The notes beneath the pieces were generated by a model that worked only from the letters and a program-made list of their open reading frames with translations, made no database searches and was not told the DNA's origin. The translations under genes and the position numbers were made by a program. This document shows, one piece after another, positions 7,070 through 15,620 of a DNA stretch of 64,000 nt (positions are counted from its first letter, which is position 1; each line of letters starts with the position of its first letter). Source of the stretch: Microbacterium sp. No. 7 (GTDB lineage Bacteria; Actinomycetota; Actinomycetes; Actinomycetales; Microbacteriaceae); the NCBI RefSeq assembly GCF_001314225.1, contig NZ_CP012697.1, positions 2,418,001 to 2,482,000 on the forward strand, read 5' to 3'.

Positions 7070-9799
7070 GTGACTGTCAACGAGAAGGATCCGTACTCGC
7101 AGGACCCCCTGGACAGCGATCCCGAAGAGACCTCTGAGTGGCAGGAGTCGCTCCAGCAGCTCGTGAGCGCGAAGGGCGCGGGCCGCGGGCGCGAGATCAT
7201 GCTGAGCCTGCTGCAGAAGTCGCACGAGCTGCACCTCAACGTGCCGCAGGTCCCCGTCACCGACTACATCAACACGATCGCCCCCGAGAACGAGCCTGCC
7301 TTCCCCGGCGACGAGGAGCTGGAGCGCCGGTACCGCCGCTGGATCCGCTGGAACGCGGCGGTCACGGTGCACCGCGCGCAGCGCCCGGGCATCGGCGTCG
7401 GCGGCCACATCTCGACGTACGCGTCGTCGGCCTCGCTCTACGAGGTCGGCTTCAACCACTTCTTCAAGGGCCCGGAGCACCCCGACGGCGCCGACCAGAT
7501 CTTCGTGCAGGGCCACGCCTCGCCCGGCATCTACGCACGCTCGTTCCTGGAGGGCCGGCTCACCGAGGAGAACCTCGACGGATTCCGCCAGGAGAAGTCG
7601 CGGGCGCCGATCGGCATCCCCTCCTACCCGCACCCCCGCCTGATGCCGGACTACTGGCAGTTCCCGACCGTGTCGATGGGCCTCGGCCCGATCAACGCGA
7701 TCTACCAGGCGATGACCAACAAGTACCTCACCAACCGGGGGATCAAGGACGTCTCGAAGACGCGCGTGTGGGCGTTCCTCGGCGACGGCGAGATGGACGA
7801 GGTCGAGAGCCGCGGACAGCTGCAGGTGGCCGCCAACGAGGGCCTCGACAACCTGACGTTCGTCGTCAACTGCAACCTGCAGCGGCTCGACGGGCCCGTG
7901 CGCGGCAACGGCAAGATCATCCAGGAGCTCGAGGCGTTCTTCCGCGGCGCCGGCTGGAACGTCATCAAGGTCGTGTGGGGCCGCGGGTGGGACCCGCTGC
8001 TGCAGAAGGACGTCGACGGCGCGCTGCTGAAGATCATGAACACGACGCCCGACGGCGACTTCCAGACGTTCCGCGCCGAGAACGGCGGCTACATCCGCGA
8101 CCACTTCTTCGCCCGCGACGAGCGCGCGCTGCAGCTCGTCGAGGACCTCACCGACGAGCAGATCTGGGGAAGCCTGCGTCGCGGCGGCCTGGACTACCAG
8201 AAGGTGTACGCGGCCTACGACGCGGCCGTGAACCACCGCGGCCAGCCGACCGTCATCCTCGCCAAGACCATCAAGGGCTACGGGCTGGGCCACCACTTCG
8301 AGGGCCGCAACGCGACCCACCAGATGAAGAAGATGACCCTCGACGACCTCAGGCAGTTCCGCGACGCGATGCGCGTGCCGATCAGCGACGCCCAGCTCGA
8401 GGAGAACCCCTACCTGCCGCCGTACTTCCACCCCGGACAGCAGGACGAGACGATCCAGTACATGCTCGAGCGCCGCCGCTCCCTCGGCGGCTTCCTGCCC
8501 GAGCGCCGCTCGCACCACGTGCCGATCACGCTGCCCGACGAGAAGGCGTACGCGCAGGCGAAGAAGGGCTCGGGCCAGCAGGAGGTCGCCACGACGATGG
8601 CGTTCGTCCGCCTGCTGAAGGACCTGCTGCGCGCGAAGGACTTCGGCAACCGCATCGTGCCGATCATCCCCGACGAGGCGCGCACGTTCGGCATCGACGC
8701 GTTCTTCCCCACCGCGAAGATCTACAACCCGCACGGCCAGAACTACACGTCGGTCGACCGCGAGCTGCTGCTGGCGTACAAGGAGAGCCCGCAGGGCCAG
8801 ATCATGCACGTCGGCATCAACGAGGCGGGCGCGCTGGCGGCGTTCACCGCGACCGGCACGTCGTACGCGACGCACGGCGAGCCACTCATCCCCGTGTACA
8901 TCTTCTACTCGATGTTCGGCTTCCAGCGCACCGGCGACGCGCAGTGGGCGGCCGGCGACCAGATGGCGCGCGGCTTCATCATGGGTGCCACGGCCGGCCG
9001 CACGACGCTCACCGGCGAGGGCCTGCAGCACGCCGACGGCCACTCGCACCTGCTCGCCTCCACCAACCCGGCGACCGTCTCGTACGACCCGGCCTACGGC
9101 TACGAGATCGCGCACATCGTGAGCGCGGGCCTCGACCGCATGTACGGCGGCACGCACCCCGACCCCAACGTGATGTACTACATCACCATCTACAACGAGC
9201 CGCTCGTGCAGCCGGCCGAGCCGGAGGACGTCGACGCGGAGGGCATCGTCCGCGGCATCCACCGCGTGTCGGTCGGCGACGGCGGCGGCCACCGCGTGCA
9301 GCTGCTCGCGTCGGGCGTCGGCGTGCCGTGGGCGCTGGAGGCGCAGCAGCTGCTGCGCGACGACTGGGGCATCGCCGCGGACGTCTGGTCGGTGACGAGC
9401 TGGACCGAGCTGCGACGCGACGGGCTGGCCGCCGACGAGCACAACATGCTGAACCCGCTCGACGAGCCGCGCACCGCGTACGTGACCGAGAAGCTGCGCG
9501 ACAGCGAGGGACCGATCATCGCGGTGAGCGACTTCATGCACGCCGTGCAGGACCAGATCCGTCCGTGGGTGCCCCGCCGGTTCAGCACCCTCGGCGCCGA
9601 CGGCTTCGGCTTCAGCGACACGCGCCCGGCCGCACGCCGCTACTTCAAGATCGACGGCCCCTCGGTCGTCGTGCGCGCGCTGCAGTCGCTCGCCGAGGAG
9701 GGCCTGGTCGACCGTGCGCTGTCGGCGCAGGCGATCGAGAGGTACCGCCTGCTCGACGTGACCGCGGGGACGAGCGGGAACGCGGGCGGCGAGAGCTGA
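7070..9799 (+). CDS. aceE: Pyruvate dehydrogenase E1 component, homodimeric
   Basis: A 909-aa protein, the normal length of AceE. It decarboxylates pyruvate with thiamine diphosphate and passes the acetyl group to the lipoyl E2, giving acetyl-CoA in the cytoplasm. The ThDP motif is clear: LGDGEMDE, followed about 25 residues later by [10 protein letters not shown]. Other AceE hallmarks are [17 protein letters not shown] near the N-terminus, and FGFSDTR and [14 protein letters not shown] near the C-terminus. The start is GTG 7070, preceded by AGAAAGG at a good distance; upstream in-frame codons run antisense through tRNA-Val. The next gene, a FasR-type regulator, begins 1 nt after the stop, linking acetyl-CoA production to the fatty acid synthesis genes. 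Confidence 0.96.
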   Translation: MTVNEKDPYSQDPLDSDPEETSEWQESLQQLVSAKGAGRGREIMLSLLQKSHELHLNVPQVPVTDYINTIAPENEPAFPGDEELERRYRRWIRWNAAVTVHRAQRPGIGVGGHISTYASSASLYEVGFNHFFKGPEHPDGADQIFVQGHASPGIYARSFLEGRLTEENLDGFRQEKSRAPIGIPSYPHPRLMPDYWQFPTVSMGLGPINAIYQAMTNKYLTNRGIKDVSKTRVWAFLGDGEMDEVESRGQLQVAANEGLDNLTFVVNCNLQRLDGPVRGNGKIIQELEAFFRGAGWNVIKVVWGRGWDPLLQKDVDGALLKIMNTTPDGDFQTFRAENGGYIRDHFFARDERALQLVEDLTDEQIWGSLRRGGLDYQKVYAAYDAAVNHRGQPTVILAKTIKGYGLGHHFEGRNATHQMKKMTLDDLRQFRDAMRVPISDAQLEENPYLPPYFHPGQQDETIQYMLERRRSLGGFLPERRSHHVPITLPDEKAYAQAKKGSGQQEVATTMAFVRLLKDLLRAKDFGNRIVPIIPDEARTFGIDAFFPTAKIYNPHGQNYTSVDRELLLAYKESPQGQIMHVGINEAGALAAFTATGTSYATHGEPLIPVYIFYSMFGFQRTGDAQWAAGDQMARGFIMGATAGRTTLTGEGLQHADGHSHLLASTNPATVSYDPAYGYEIAHIVSAGLDRMYGGTHPDPNVMYYITIYNEPLVQPAEPEDVDAEGIVRGIHRVSVGDGGGHRVQLLASGVGVPWALEAQQLLRDDWGIAADVWSVTSWTELRRDGLAADEHNMLNPLDEPRTAYVTEKLRDSEGPIIAVSDFMHAVQDQIRPWVPRRFSTLGADGFGFSDTRPAARRYFKIDGPSVVVRALQSLAEEGLVDRALSAQAIERYRLLDVTAGTSGNAGGES

Positions 9800-9800
9800 C

Positions 9801-11024
9801 GTGACACCGCGCGCCACACCGGAGCAGAAGGCGGAGACACTGGCGTGGCTCCGGCGCATCTCGGGCGACCTCGCCACGGCGACGATCAAGCGGCTCGAGG
9901 AGTCGCTGCCGTGGTACGCCGAGATGCCGCCGGCCCGCCGGTCCGCCGTCGGGCTCGTGGCGCAGGCGGGCATCACGTCGTTCATCGAGTGGTACGACAA
10001 CCCCAACGCGACGCCGTGGGTCGCGGCCGACGTGTTCGCGGCCGCGCCCCGCGAGCTGCTGCGCAGCGTGAGCCTGACGCAGACCCTGCAGCTGATCCGC
10101 GTCACGGTCGAGGTGACCGAGGAGCGCGTCGCGGGCCGCGGCGAGGCGCTGCGCGAGAGCATCCTGCTGTACTCGCGCGAGGTCGCGTTCGGCGCCGCCG
10201 ACGTCTACGCGCGCGCCGCCGAGGCGCGCGGGCTCTGGGACGCACGGCTGGAGGCGCTCGTCGTCGACTCGATCCTCACGGGCGAGGCCGACGAGGAGCT
10301 CCCCAGCCGCATCGCCGCGCTCGGGTGGCACGGACACGGCGAGGTCGCGGTGCTCGTCGGCACGACGTCGCCGCAGCTCGACGTCGACCAGGTGCGGCGC
10401 ACGGCGCGCAAGCTGGGCGTCGACGTGCTCATCGGCGTGCAGGGGTCGCGGCTCGTGCTCGTGATCGGACGCGCCGACGGCTCGTCGTCCGCCGCGCCCG
10501 CGGCCGACGACGGTCCCCTCCCGTTCCCCGAGATCGCGCGGCGGCTGGAGCCCGGATTCGGTCCCGGGCATCTCGTGCTCGGGCCCACGGTGCCCGCGCT
10601 CGTCGACGCGAGCCAGAGCGCGCGCGCCGCGCTGGCCGGCTTCGCGGTCGCGAACGCGTGGCGGCACGCGCCCCGTCCCGTCGAGGCCGACGACCTCCTC
10701 CCCGAGCGCGCGCTCGCCGGCGACTCGCTCGCGAAGGCGACGCTGGTCGACCGCATCTACCGGCCGCTGCACGCGCACTCGGCGGATCTCGTCACCACGC
10801 TGTGGAGCTACCTCGACAACGGCCGGTCGCTGGAGGCCACCGCGCGCGAGCTCTTCGTGCATCCCAACACCGTGCGCTACCGGCTCAAGCGCGTCACCGA
10901 CGTCATCGGATGGGACGCGACGGGCCCTCGCGAGGCGCTCATCCTGCAGACCGCCCTCATCATCGGCTCGATCGGCACGGAGGTCACGCGGCGCCGCGGC
11001 GGCGCGCAACGACGCACGTCGTGA
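9801..11024 (+). CDS. fasR: FasR-type PucR-family regulator of fatty acid synthesis
   Basis: A 407-aa protein. The C-terminal helix-turn-helix is of the PucR/CdaR type: DNGRSLEATARELFVHPNTV, followed by RYRLKRVTDVIGWD. The middle part is a GGDEF-like degenerate region as in other family members; the N-terminus is alpha-helical. In Streptomyces the PucR-type FasR lies directly before fabD-fabH-acpP-fabF and activates that operon; the identical position here supports the same role. This is unrelated to the TetR-type FasR of mycobacteria and corynebacteria. The GTG start at 9801 lies 1 nt after the aceE stop, so expression may depend partly on aceE transcription. A palindrome upstream of fabD (11086-11102) is a candidate binding site. 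Confidence 0.82.
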   Translation: MTPRATPEQKAETLAWLRRISGDLATATIKRLEESLPWYAEMPPARRSAVGLVAQAGITSFIEWYDNPNATPWVAADVFAAAPRELLRSVSLTQTLQLIRVTVEVTEERVAGRGEALRESILLYSREVAFGAADVYARAAEARGLWDARLEALVVDSILTGEADEELPSRIAALGWHGHGEVAVLVGTTSPQLDVDQVRRTARKLGVDVLIGVQGSRLVLVIGRADGSSSAAPAADDGPLPFPEIARRLEPGFGPGHLVLGPTVPALVDASQSARAALAGFAVANAWRHAPRPVEADDLLPERALAGDSLAKATLVDRIYRPLHAHSADLVTTLWSYLDNGRSLEATARELFVHPNTVRYRLKRVTDVIGWDATGPREALILQTALIIGSIGTEVTRRRGGAQRRTS

Positions 11025-11071
11025 CCGCGGAAGCCGGACGGCGTTGTACGACGCGCACAAAGGATCCTCTC

Positions 11072-11131
11072 GTGACTGTGACCCTTCCACCCATATGGTG
11101 GAGGGCGACGATCGGAAGGATAGAAACGTGA
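11072..11131 (+). other. Possible 19-codon leader ORF with palindrome before fabD
   Basis: GTG at 11072 is preceded by AAAGGA at ribosome-binding distance and opens a frame reading VTVTLPPIWWRATIGRIET. Its TGA (11129-11131) overlaps the GTG start of fabD. Inside it lies a 6-bp-arm palindrome, TCCACC/GGTGGA (11086-11102). It may be a coupling leader, a decayed coding start (its upstream context resembles the aceE start) or just a FasR operator region. Translation is not proven. Confidence 0.3.
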
Positions 11132-12048
11132 TCATCGCCGCTTTTCCGGGCCAGGGCTCGCAGACGCCCGGGTTCCTCTCCCCGTGGCTCGAGCTCGAGG
11201 GCGTGCGCGAGCGCCTGGAGGCGTACTCGGAGGCCGCCGGAGTGGACCTCGTGGCCGCCGGCACCGAATGGGACGCCGACCGCATCCGCGACACCCAGGT
11301 CGCCCAGCCGCTCATCGTGGCCGCGAGCCTCGCGTCGTTCAACGCGCTGCGGGCCGCGACGCCCGCCCGTCCCGACGGCGCCGCCGGACACTCCGTGGGC
11401 GAGATCGCCGCGCTCGCCGCGGCCGGCGTGCTGACGGAGAGCGACGCCATGCGCCTCGTGGGCATCCGCGGCCGGGCCATGGCCGACGCCGCGGCGATCG
11501 TCGAGACGGGCATGAGCGCCGTGCTCGGCGGCGACGCCGACGCCGTCGTCGCGCGCCTCGAGGAGCTCGACCTCACGCCGGCCAACCACAACGGCGGCGG
11601 TCAGATCGTCGCCGCGGGCGAGCTCGGCGCTCTCGCGGCTCTCGCGGCCGAGCCCGTCAAGGGCTCGCGCGTCATCCCGCTCCAGGTCGCCGGCGCGTTC
11701 CACACGCGCTTCATGGCGCCCGCCGTGGCCACCCTGCGCGAGGCCGCGGGCGCGCTGGAGCCCGCCGACCCCGCGCTCACCCTGTGGAGCAACCGCGACG
11801 GCCGGCCTGTGGCCGAGGGGCGTCGCGCGCTCGACCTGCTCGTCGACCAGGTCGCGAACCCCGTGCGGTGGGACCTGTGCATGGCATCCTTCGCCGAGCA
11901 CGCCGTGACCGGCATCATCGAGCTCGCGCCGGCCGGCACCCTCGTCGGGCTCGCCAAGCGCTCGCTGCGCGGCGTCCCCGCGGTCGCCGTCAAGACGCCC
12001 GACGACCTCGCCGCCGCCACCGCTCTTCTGACGGGAGACAACGCATGA
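11128..12048 (+). CDS. fabD: Malonyl-CoA:ACP transacylase
   Basis: A 306-aa protein, normal length. It loads malonyl from CoA onto ACP for fatty acid elongation. Motifs: GQGSQ at residues 8-12, nucleophile elbow GHSVG with Ser89, and the catalytic His in GAFHTRFM near residue 198. The GTG start at 11128 has GGAAGGA about 8 nt upstream. The stop overlaps the fabH start by ATGA, so the two are translationally coupled. It is the first gene of the fabD-fabH-acpP-fabF operon, probably activated by the upstream FasR homologue. Confidence 0.95.
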   Translation: MIIAAFPGQGSQTPGFLSPWLELEGVRERLEAYSEAAGVDLVAAGTEWDADRIRDTQVAQPLIVAASLASFNALRAATPARPDGAAGHSVGEIAALAAAGVLTESDAMRLVGIRGRAMADAAAIVETGMSAVLGGDADAVVARLEELDLTPANHNGGGQIVAAGELGALAALAAEPVKGSRVIPLQVAGAFHTRFMAPAVATLREAAGALEPADPALTLWSNRDGRPVAEGRRALDLLVDQVANPVRWDLCMASFAEHAVTGIIELAPAGTLVGLAKRSLRGVPAVAVKTPDDLAAATALLTGDNA

Positions 12049-13046
12049 CCATCACCCTGACGCAGCGCACCGGACCTGCGCACACGCGCATCTACTCGTA
12101 CGGTGCCGCGCGCGGCGAGTTCGCCGTGCCCAACGCCGACATCATCGGCCCCATCGACTCCAGCGACGAGTGGATCCGTCAGCGCACCGGCGTCGTCACG
12201 CGCGTGCGCGCCGGCGCCGACGTCACGGCGATCGACCTCGCGACCGAGGCGGCCGCCGAGGCGGTCGAGAGGTCGGGCGTGGCGCCCGGGCAGATCGACA
12301 CCGTCATCGTCGCGACGATCTCCAACCCGCGCCAGTCGCCGTCGGTCTCCGCGATCGTCGCAGACCGGATCGGCGCGAACCCCGCCGCGGCCTACGACAT
12401 GAACGCCGCGTGCGCGGGCTTCGCCTACGCCGTGGCCCAGGCCGACGCGCTGATCCGCGCGGGAGCGGCGACCTACGTCGTCGTCGTCGGCGCCGAGAAG
12501 CTCAGCGAGATCATCGACCCCGCCGATCGCACGATCTCCTTCCTGCTCGGCGACGGCGCGGGCGCCGCGGTCGTCGGCCCCAGCGACACGCCCGGCATCG
12601 GCCCGTCGGTCTGGGGCTCGGACGGCTCCAAGTGGGATGCCGTGAGCATGAACCACACGCTCATCGAGTTCCGCGACGGCAAGGCGCCCTGGCCGACCCT
12701 GCGGCAGGAGGGCCCGACCGTGTTCCGCTGGGCCGTCTGGGAGATGGCGAAGGTCGCCCGCCAGGCGCTCGAGGCCGCCGGCGTCGAGGCGTCCGACCTC
12801 GCGGCGTTCATCCCGCACCAGGCGAACATGCGCATCATCGACGAGTTCGCCAAGCAGCTCAAGCTCCCCGACACGGTCGTCATCGCACGCGACATCGAGA
12901 CGACCGGCAACACGTCGGCCGCCTCGGTGCCGCTCGCGGCGCACCGCCTGCTGCAGGAGCACCCCGAGCTCAGCGGCGGGCTCGCGCTGCAGATCGGCTT
13001 CGGCGCCGGTCTCGTCTATGGCGCGCAGGTGGTCGTGCTCCCGTGA
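12045..13046 (+). CDS. fabH: 3-oxoacyl-ACP synthase III
   Basis: A 333-aa protein that condenses a starter acyl-CoA with malonyl-ACP. The catalytic triad is visible: Cys123 in NAACAGF, His258 in PHQAN, Asn289 in TTGNTSAAS. In actinobacteria with branched-chain lipids FabH prefers branched starters, but substrate choice cannot be read from these residues alone. Second gene of the fab operon, overlapping fabD by 4 nt. The 74-nt gap to acpP carries its own -10 candidate. Confidence 0.95.
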   Translation: MTITLTQRTGPAHTRIYSYGAARGEFAVPNADIIGPIDSSDEWIRQRTGVVTRVRAGADVTAIDLATEAAAEAVERSGVAPGQIDTVIVATISNPRQSPSVSAIVADRIGANPAAAYDMNAACAGFAYAVAQADALIRAGAATYVVVVGAEKLSEIIDPADRTISFLLGDGAGAAVVGPSDTPGIGPSVWGSDGSKWDAVSMNHTLIEFRDGKAPWPTLRQEGPTVFRWAVWEMAKVARQALEAAGVEASDLAAFIPHQANMRIIDEFAKQLKLPDTVVIARDIETTGNTSAASVPLAAHRLLQEHPELSGGLALQIGFGAGLVYGAQVVVLP

Positions 13047-13062
13047 TGCGGGGCGCCTCCCA

Positions 13063-13068
13063 CCTAGA
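13063..13068 (+). promoter_or_regulatory. Possible internal -10 box for acpP
   Basis: TAGACT, 53 bp before the acpP start, in the only sizeable gap upstream of acpP. ACP is needed in excess over the enzymes, so an internal promoter would make sense. No convincing -35 is seen. Confidence 0.35.
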
Positions 13069-13120
13069 CTGAACTGCGGTCCTCAGGGCCGGCGATTCCC
13101 GAGAGAACAAGGAGAACACC

Positions 13121-13369
13121 ATGGCATTCAGCAACGACGAGGTCCTCGCCGGACTCGCCGAGCTCATCACCGACGAGACCGGCATCTCCGCCGACGAGGT
13201 CGCGCTGGAGAAGTCGTTCACCGACGACCTCGACATCGACTCGATCTCGATGATGACGATCGTCGTCAACGCCGAGGAGAAGTTCGGCGTCACCATCCCC
13301 GACGAAGAGGTCAAGAACCTCAAGACGGTCGGCGACGCCGTCACCTTCATCGTCGACAACCAGGCGTAA
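13121..13369 (+). CDS. acpP: Acyl carrier protein
   Basis: An 82-aa acidic four-helix protein. The phosphopantetheine attachment motif DIDSIS holds Ser41. It carries acyl chains between the Fab enzymes in the cytoplasm. The ribosome binding site AAGGAG lies 8 nt before the ATG. It is flanked by a candidate promoter on the 5' side and a perfect hairpin on the 3' side, features that could raise its level relative to fabF. Confidence 0.96.
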   Translation: MAFSNDEVLAGLAELITDETGISADEVALEKSFTDDLDIDSISMMTIVVNAEEKFGVTIPDEEVKNLKTVGDAVTFIVDNQA

Positions 13370-13381
13370 CCCCCTATGCAT

Positions 13382-13409
13382 CCGGTGGGGGCGCAGCCGC
13401 CCCCACCGG
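13382..13409 (+). terminator. Hairpin between acpP and fabF, partial terminator or RNA-stability stem
   Basis: Perfect 11-bp stem, CCGGTGGGGGC pairing with GCCCCCACCGG, with a 6-nt loop, 12 nt after the acpP stop. No T-run follows and fabF starts 20 nt later, so it more likely attenuates or protects the acpP end than stops all transcription. Confidence 0.6.
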
Positions 13410-13428
13410 CACGCACGAAAGAGACAGC

Positions 13429-14667
13429 ATGAGCACATCGCGGATCGTGGTCACCGGAATCGGAGCCTCGTCCCCCATCGGCGGCACCGCTCCCGACAGC
13501 TGGGCGGCACTGCTGGCCGGAGAGTCGGGCGCACGCAGCCTCGAGTACGACTGGGTCGAGAAGTATCAGCTGCCCGTCACCTTCGCCGCGCAGGCCAGGG
13601 TGCGGCCCGACACCGTGCTGGAGCGCCCCGTCGCGAAGCGACTCGACCCGTCGTCGCAGTTCGCGATGGTCGCGGCCATGGAGGCGTGGGAGGACGCCGG
13701 CGCGCCCGACGTCGACCCCGATCGGCTCGGCGTCGACTTCGCGACCGGCATCGGCGGCCTGTGGACGCTGCTGGACGCCTGGGACACGCTCCGCGAGAAG
13801 GGACCGCGCCGCGTCCTGCCGATGACCGTGCCGATGCTCATGCCGAACGCGGCGGCGGGCAACCTGTCGCTCCACTTCGGCGCCCGCGCCTTCGCGCGCA
13901 CGGTCGCCAGCGCATGCGCCTCGAGCACCGAGTCGCTCGTGGGCGCGGTCGAGCACCTGCGCGCGGGCCTCGCCGACGTGATCATCGCGGGCGGCGCGGA
14001 GTCGGTCATCCACCCCATCACGATCGCGGCGTTCTCGTCGATGCAGGCCCTCTCGAGGCGCAACGACTCCCCCGCGACCGCGTCACGACCCGGCAGCGTG
14101 GATCGCGACGGCTTCGTCATGGCCGAGGGCGCCGCGGTGCTCATCCTGGAGACCGAGGAGCACGCGAAGGCCCGGGGCGCGAAGATCTACGCCGAGATCC
14201 TCGGCGGCGGAGTCACCGCCGACTCCTACCACATCACGGCCAACGACCCCGAGGGCACGGGTGCCGCGCGTGCCGTGCGGCTCGCGCTCGAGGCGGCCGG
14301 ACGCGGTGCCGACGAGGTGACGCACGTCAACGCGCACCTGACGTCGACGCCGGTCGGCGACCCCAACGAGTACACGGCGCTCAGGTCGGTCTTCGGCGCG
14401 CGCGTCGACGAGATCGTCGTGTCGGGCACCAAGGCCTCGACGGGTCATCTGCTCGGCGGCACGGGCGCCCTCGAGGCCGTCTTCACCGTGCTCGCCCTGC
14501 GCGACCGCGTCGCTCCCCCCACGATCAACCTGACGGAACAGGACCCCGAGGTGCCGTTCCGCCTCTCGACCGAGCCCACGCCGCTCGGCGCGGGCGACCA
14601 GCTGGCGATCAGCAACTCGTTCGGCTTCGGCGGCCACAACGCGGTCGTCGCCTTCGCGTCGGTCTGA
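13429..14667 (+). CDS. fabF: 3-oxoacyl-ACP synthase II
   Basis: A 412-aa condensing enzyme for chain elongation. The catalytic residues are present: Cys163 in SACASST, the first His in VNAHLTSTPVGD and the second in TGHLLGGTG. The canonical NAHGTST segment reads NAHLTST here, a Gly-to-Leu change next to the active-site His that may be a lineage variant. C-terminal FGFGGHNA is standard. Last gene of the fab operon; a strong terminator follows 42 nt after the stop. Confidence 0.95.
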   Translation: MSTSRIVVTGIGASSPIGGTAPDSWAALLAGESGARSLEYDWVEKYQLPVTFAAQARVRPDTVLERPVAKRLDPSSQFAMVAAMEAWEDAGAPDVDPDRLGVDFATGIGGLWTLLDAWDTLREKGPRRVLPMTVPMLMPNAAAGNLSLHFGARAFARTVASACASSTESLVGAVEHLRAGLADVIIAGGAESVIHPITIAAFSSMQALSRRNDSPATASRPGSVDRDGFVMAEGAAVLILETEEHAKARGAKIYAEILGGGVTADSYHITANDPEGTGAARAVRLALEAAGRGADEVTHVNAHLTSTPVGDPNEYTALRSVFGARVDEIVVSGTKASTGHLLGGTGALEAVFTVLALRDRVAPPTINLTEQDPEVPFRLSTEPTPLGAGDQLAISNSFGFGGHNAVVAFASV

Positions 14668-14708
14668 CCCGCTCGGGCGCACGCACCGAGACGACGGACC
14701 GAGACGAC

Positions 14709-14747
14709 AGAGGGACCCCACCGGTGGGTGGGGTCCCTCTTCTTTCA
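14709..14747 (+). terminator. Rho-independent terminator of the fab operon
   Basis: A 14-bp perfect stem (arms at 14709-14722 and 14727-14740, core GGGACCCCACC) with loop GGTG, followed by TCTTTC. Confidence 0.9.
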
Positions 14748-14859
14748 TGGTCAGGCGGTCGGCACGCGGTCCCGTCTCCCGGGAATGATTCGTCCGGTCT
14801 CCGGTACTGGCGCCGCCGCGCCGCCCGTGTTCAGTTGTGCGCTGTGGTTCGTGCCGCCC

Positions 14860-15363
14860 TCAGCCGACCTTGTGCAGCCAGACGACCGGGGCGTCGTCGC
14901 TCGCGTGCCGGAACGGCTCGAGCTCGGCGTCCCATGCCGAGCCCAGGGCGACCTGCAGCTCGCGCTGCAGCTCGCCGGCATCCCCCGCCGCGATCTCCAT
15001 CGCATAGCGGATGCGGTCCTCGCCGATCACGACGTTGCCGGCCGTGTCGGTCTGCGCGTAGTGGATGCCGAGATCGGGGGTGTGCATCCAGCGGCCGCCG
15101 TCGCTGCGCGGCGACGGGTCCTCGGAGACCTCGAAGCGCAGGTGCTCCCAGCCGCGGATCGCGGTGGCCAGGGCCGCGCCGGTGCCGGCGGGGCCCTCCC
15201 AGTAGAACTCGGCGCGACGGCTGCCGGCGAGGACGGGCTGATCGGCCCAGTCCATGTTCACGGCACCGCCGAGCACGCGTCCCACCGCCCACTCCAGGTG
15301 GGGGCACAACGCGCGTGGCGCTGAGTGAATGTAGATCACTCCGCGCGCCTGTGGTGTCGCCAT
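14860..15363 (-). CDS. DUF3145 family protein
   Basis: A 167-aa protein of a family nearly restricted to actinobacteria and of unknown function. Recognisable segments are GVIYIHSAPRALCPHLEWAV at the start and EFYWEGPAG, HYAQTDTAGN and a C-terminal VVWLHKVG. It has no membrane segment or catalytic motif. Of two adjacent ATGs (15366, 15363) the second has the better spacing to GGAG. It is convergent with fabF, the terminator lying between them, and divergent from the MmgE/PrpD gene. Confidence 0.85.
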   Translation of the reverse strand: MATPQARGVIYIHSAPRALCPHLEWAVGRVLGGAVNMDWADQPVLAGSRRAEFYWEGPAGTGAALATAIRGWEHLRFEVSEDPSPRSDGGRWMHTPDLGIHYAQTDTAGNVVIGEDRIRYAMEIAAGDAGELQRELQVALGSAWDAELEPFRHASDDAPVVWLHKVG

Positions 15364-15466
15364 CATCTCTCCGTCCGTTTCAGGTGCGTCTTCCCCTACG
15401 ACCTGAGTGCCGGTGAGCTGGCGGGATATGTGGTTGTGCGCCCATTATGACTGATCCGCGCCATGA

Positions 15467-15498
15467 ATGACAACCGTGTGATTAGCGGTTCGTGTCAT
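15467..15498. promoter_or_regulatory. Imperfect dyad in the DUF3145 / MmgE divergent region
   Basis: ATGACA at 15467-15472 and TGTCAT at 15493-15498 form a 6-bp dyad, with inner ACCG/CGGT also complementary. It lies about 120 bp before the MmgE start and may bind the LysR regulator encoded downstream; this is a guess from position. Confidence 0.25.
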
Positions 15499-15620
15499 GT
15501 CCGCCAGGCAGACGCGCATCGGGATTCGGGTGCGTCGAAGCGCGGTTGCGACATCCTCAATTGCCTCCGGCTCGCGCCACCCGCTAGCGTCGCTGCAGAT
15601 CACGACCGAGGAGAGCCCGG

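Noticed and set aside
6974..10162. 1062-codon open frame antisense to aceE
   Set aside because: Arises from GC-rich codon bias on the opposite strand; composition is Arg/Val/Ala/His-rich with no domain, while aceE is unambiguous.
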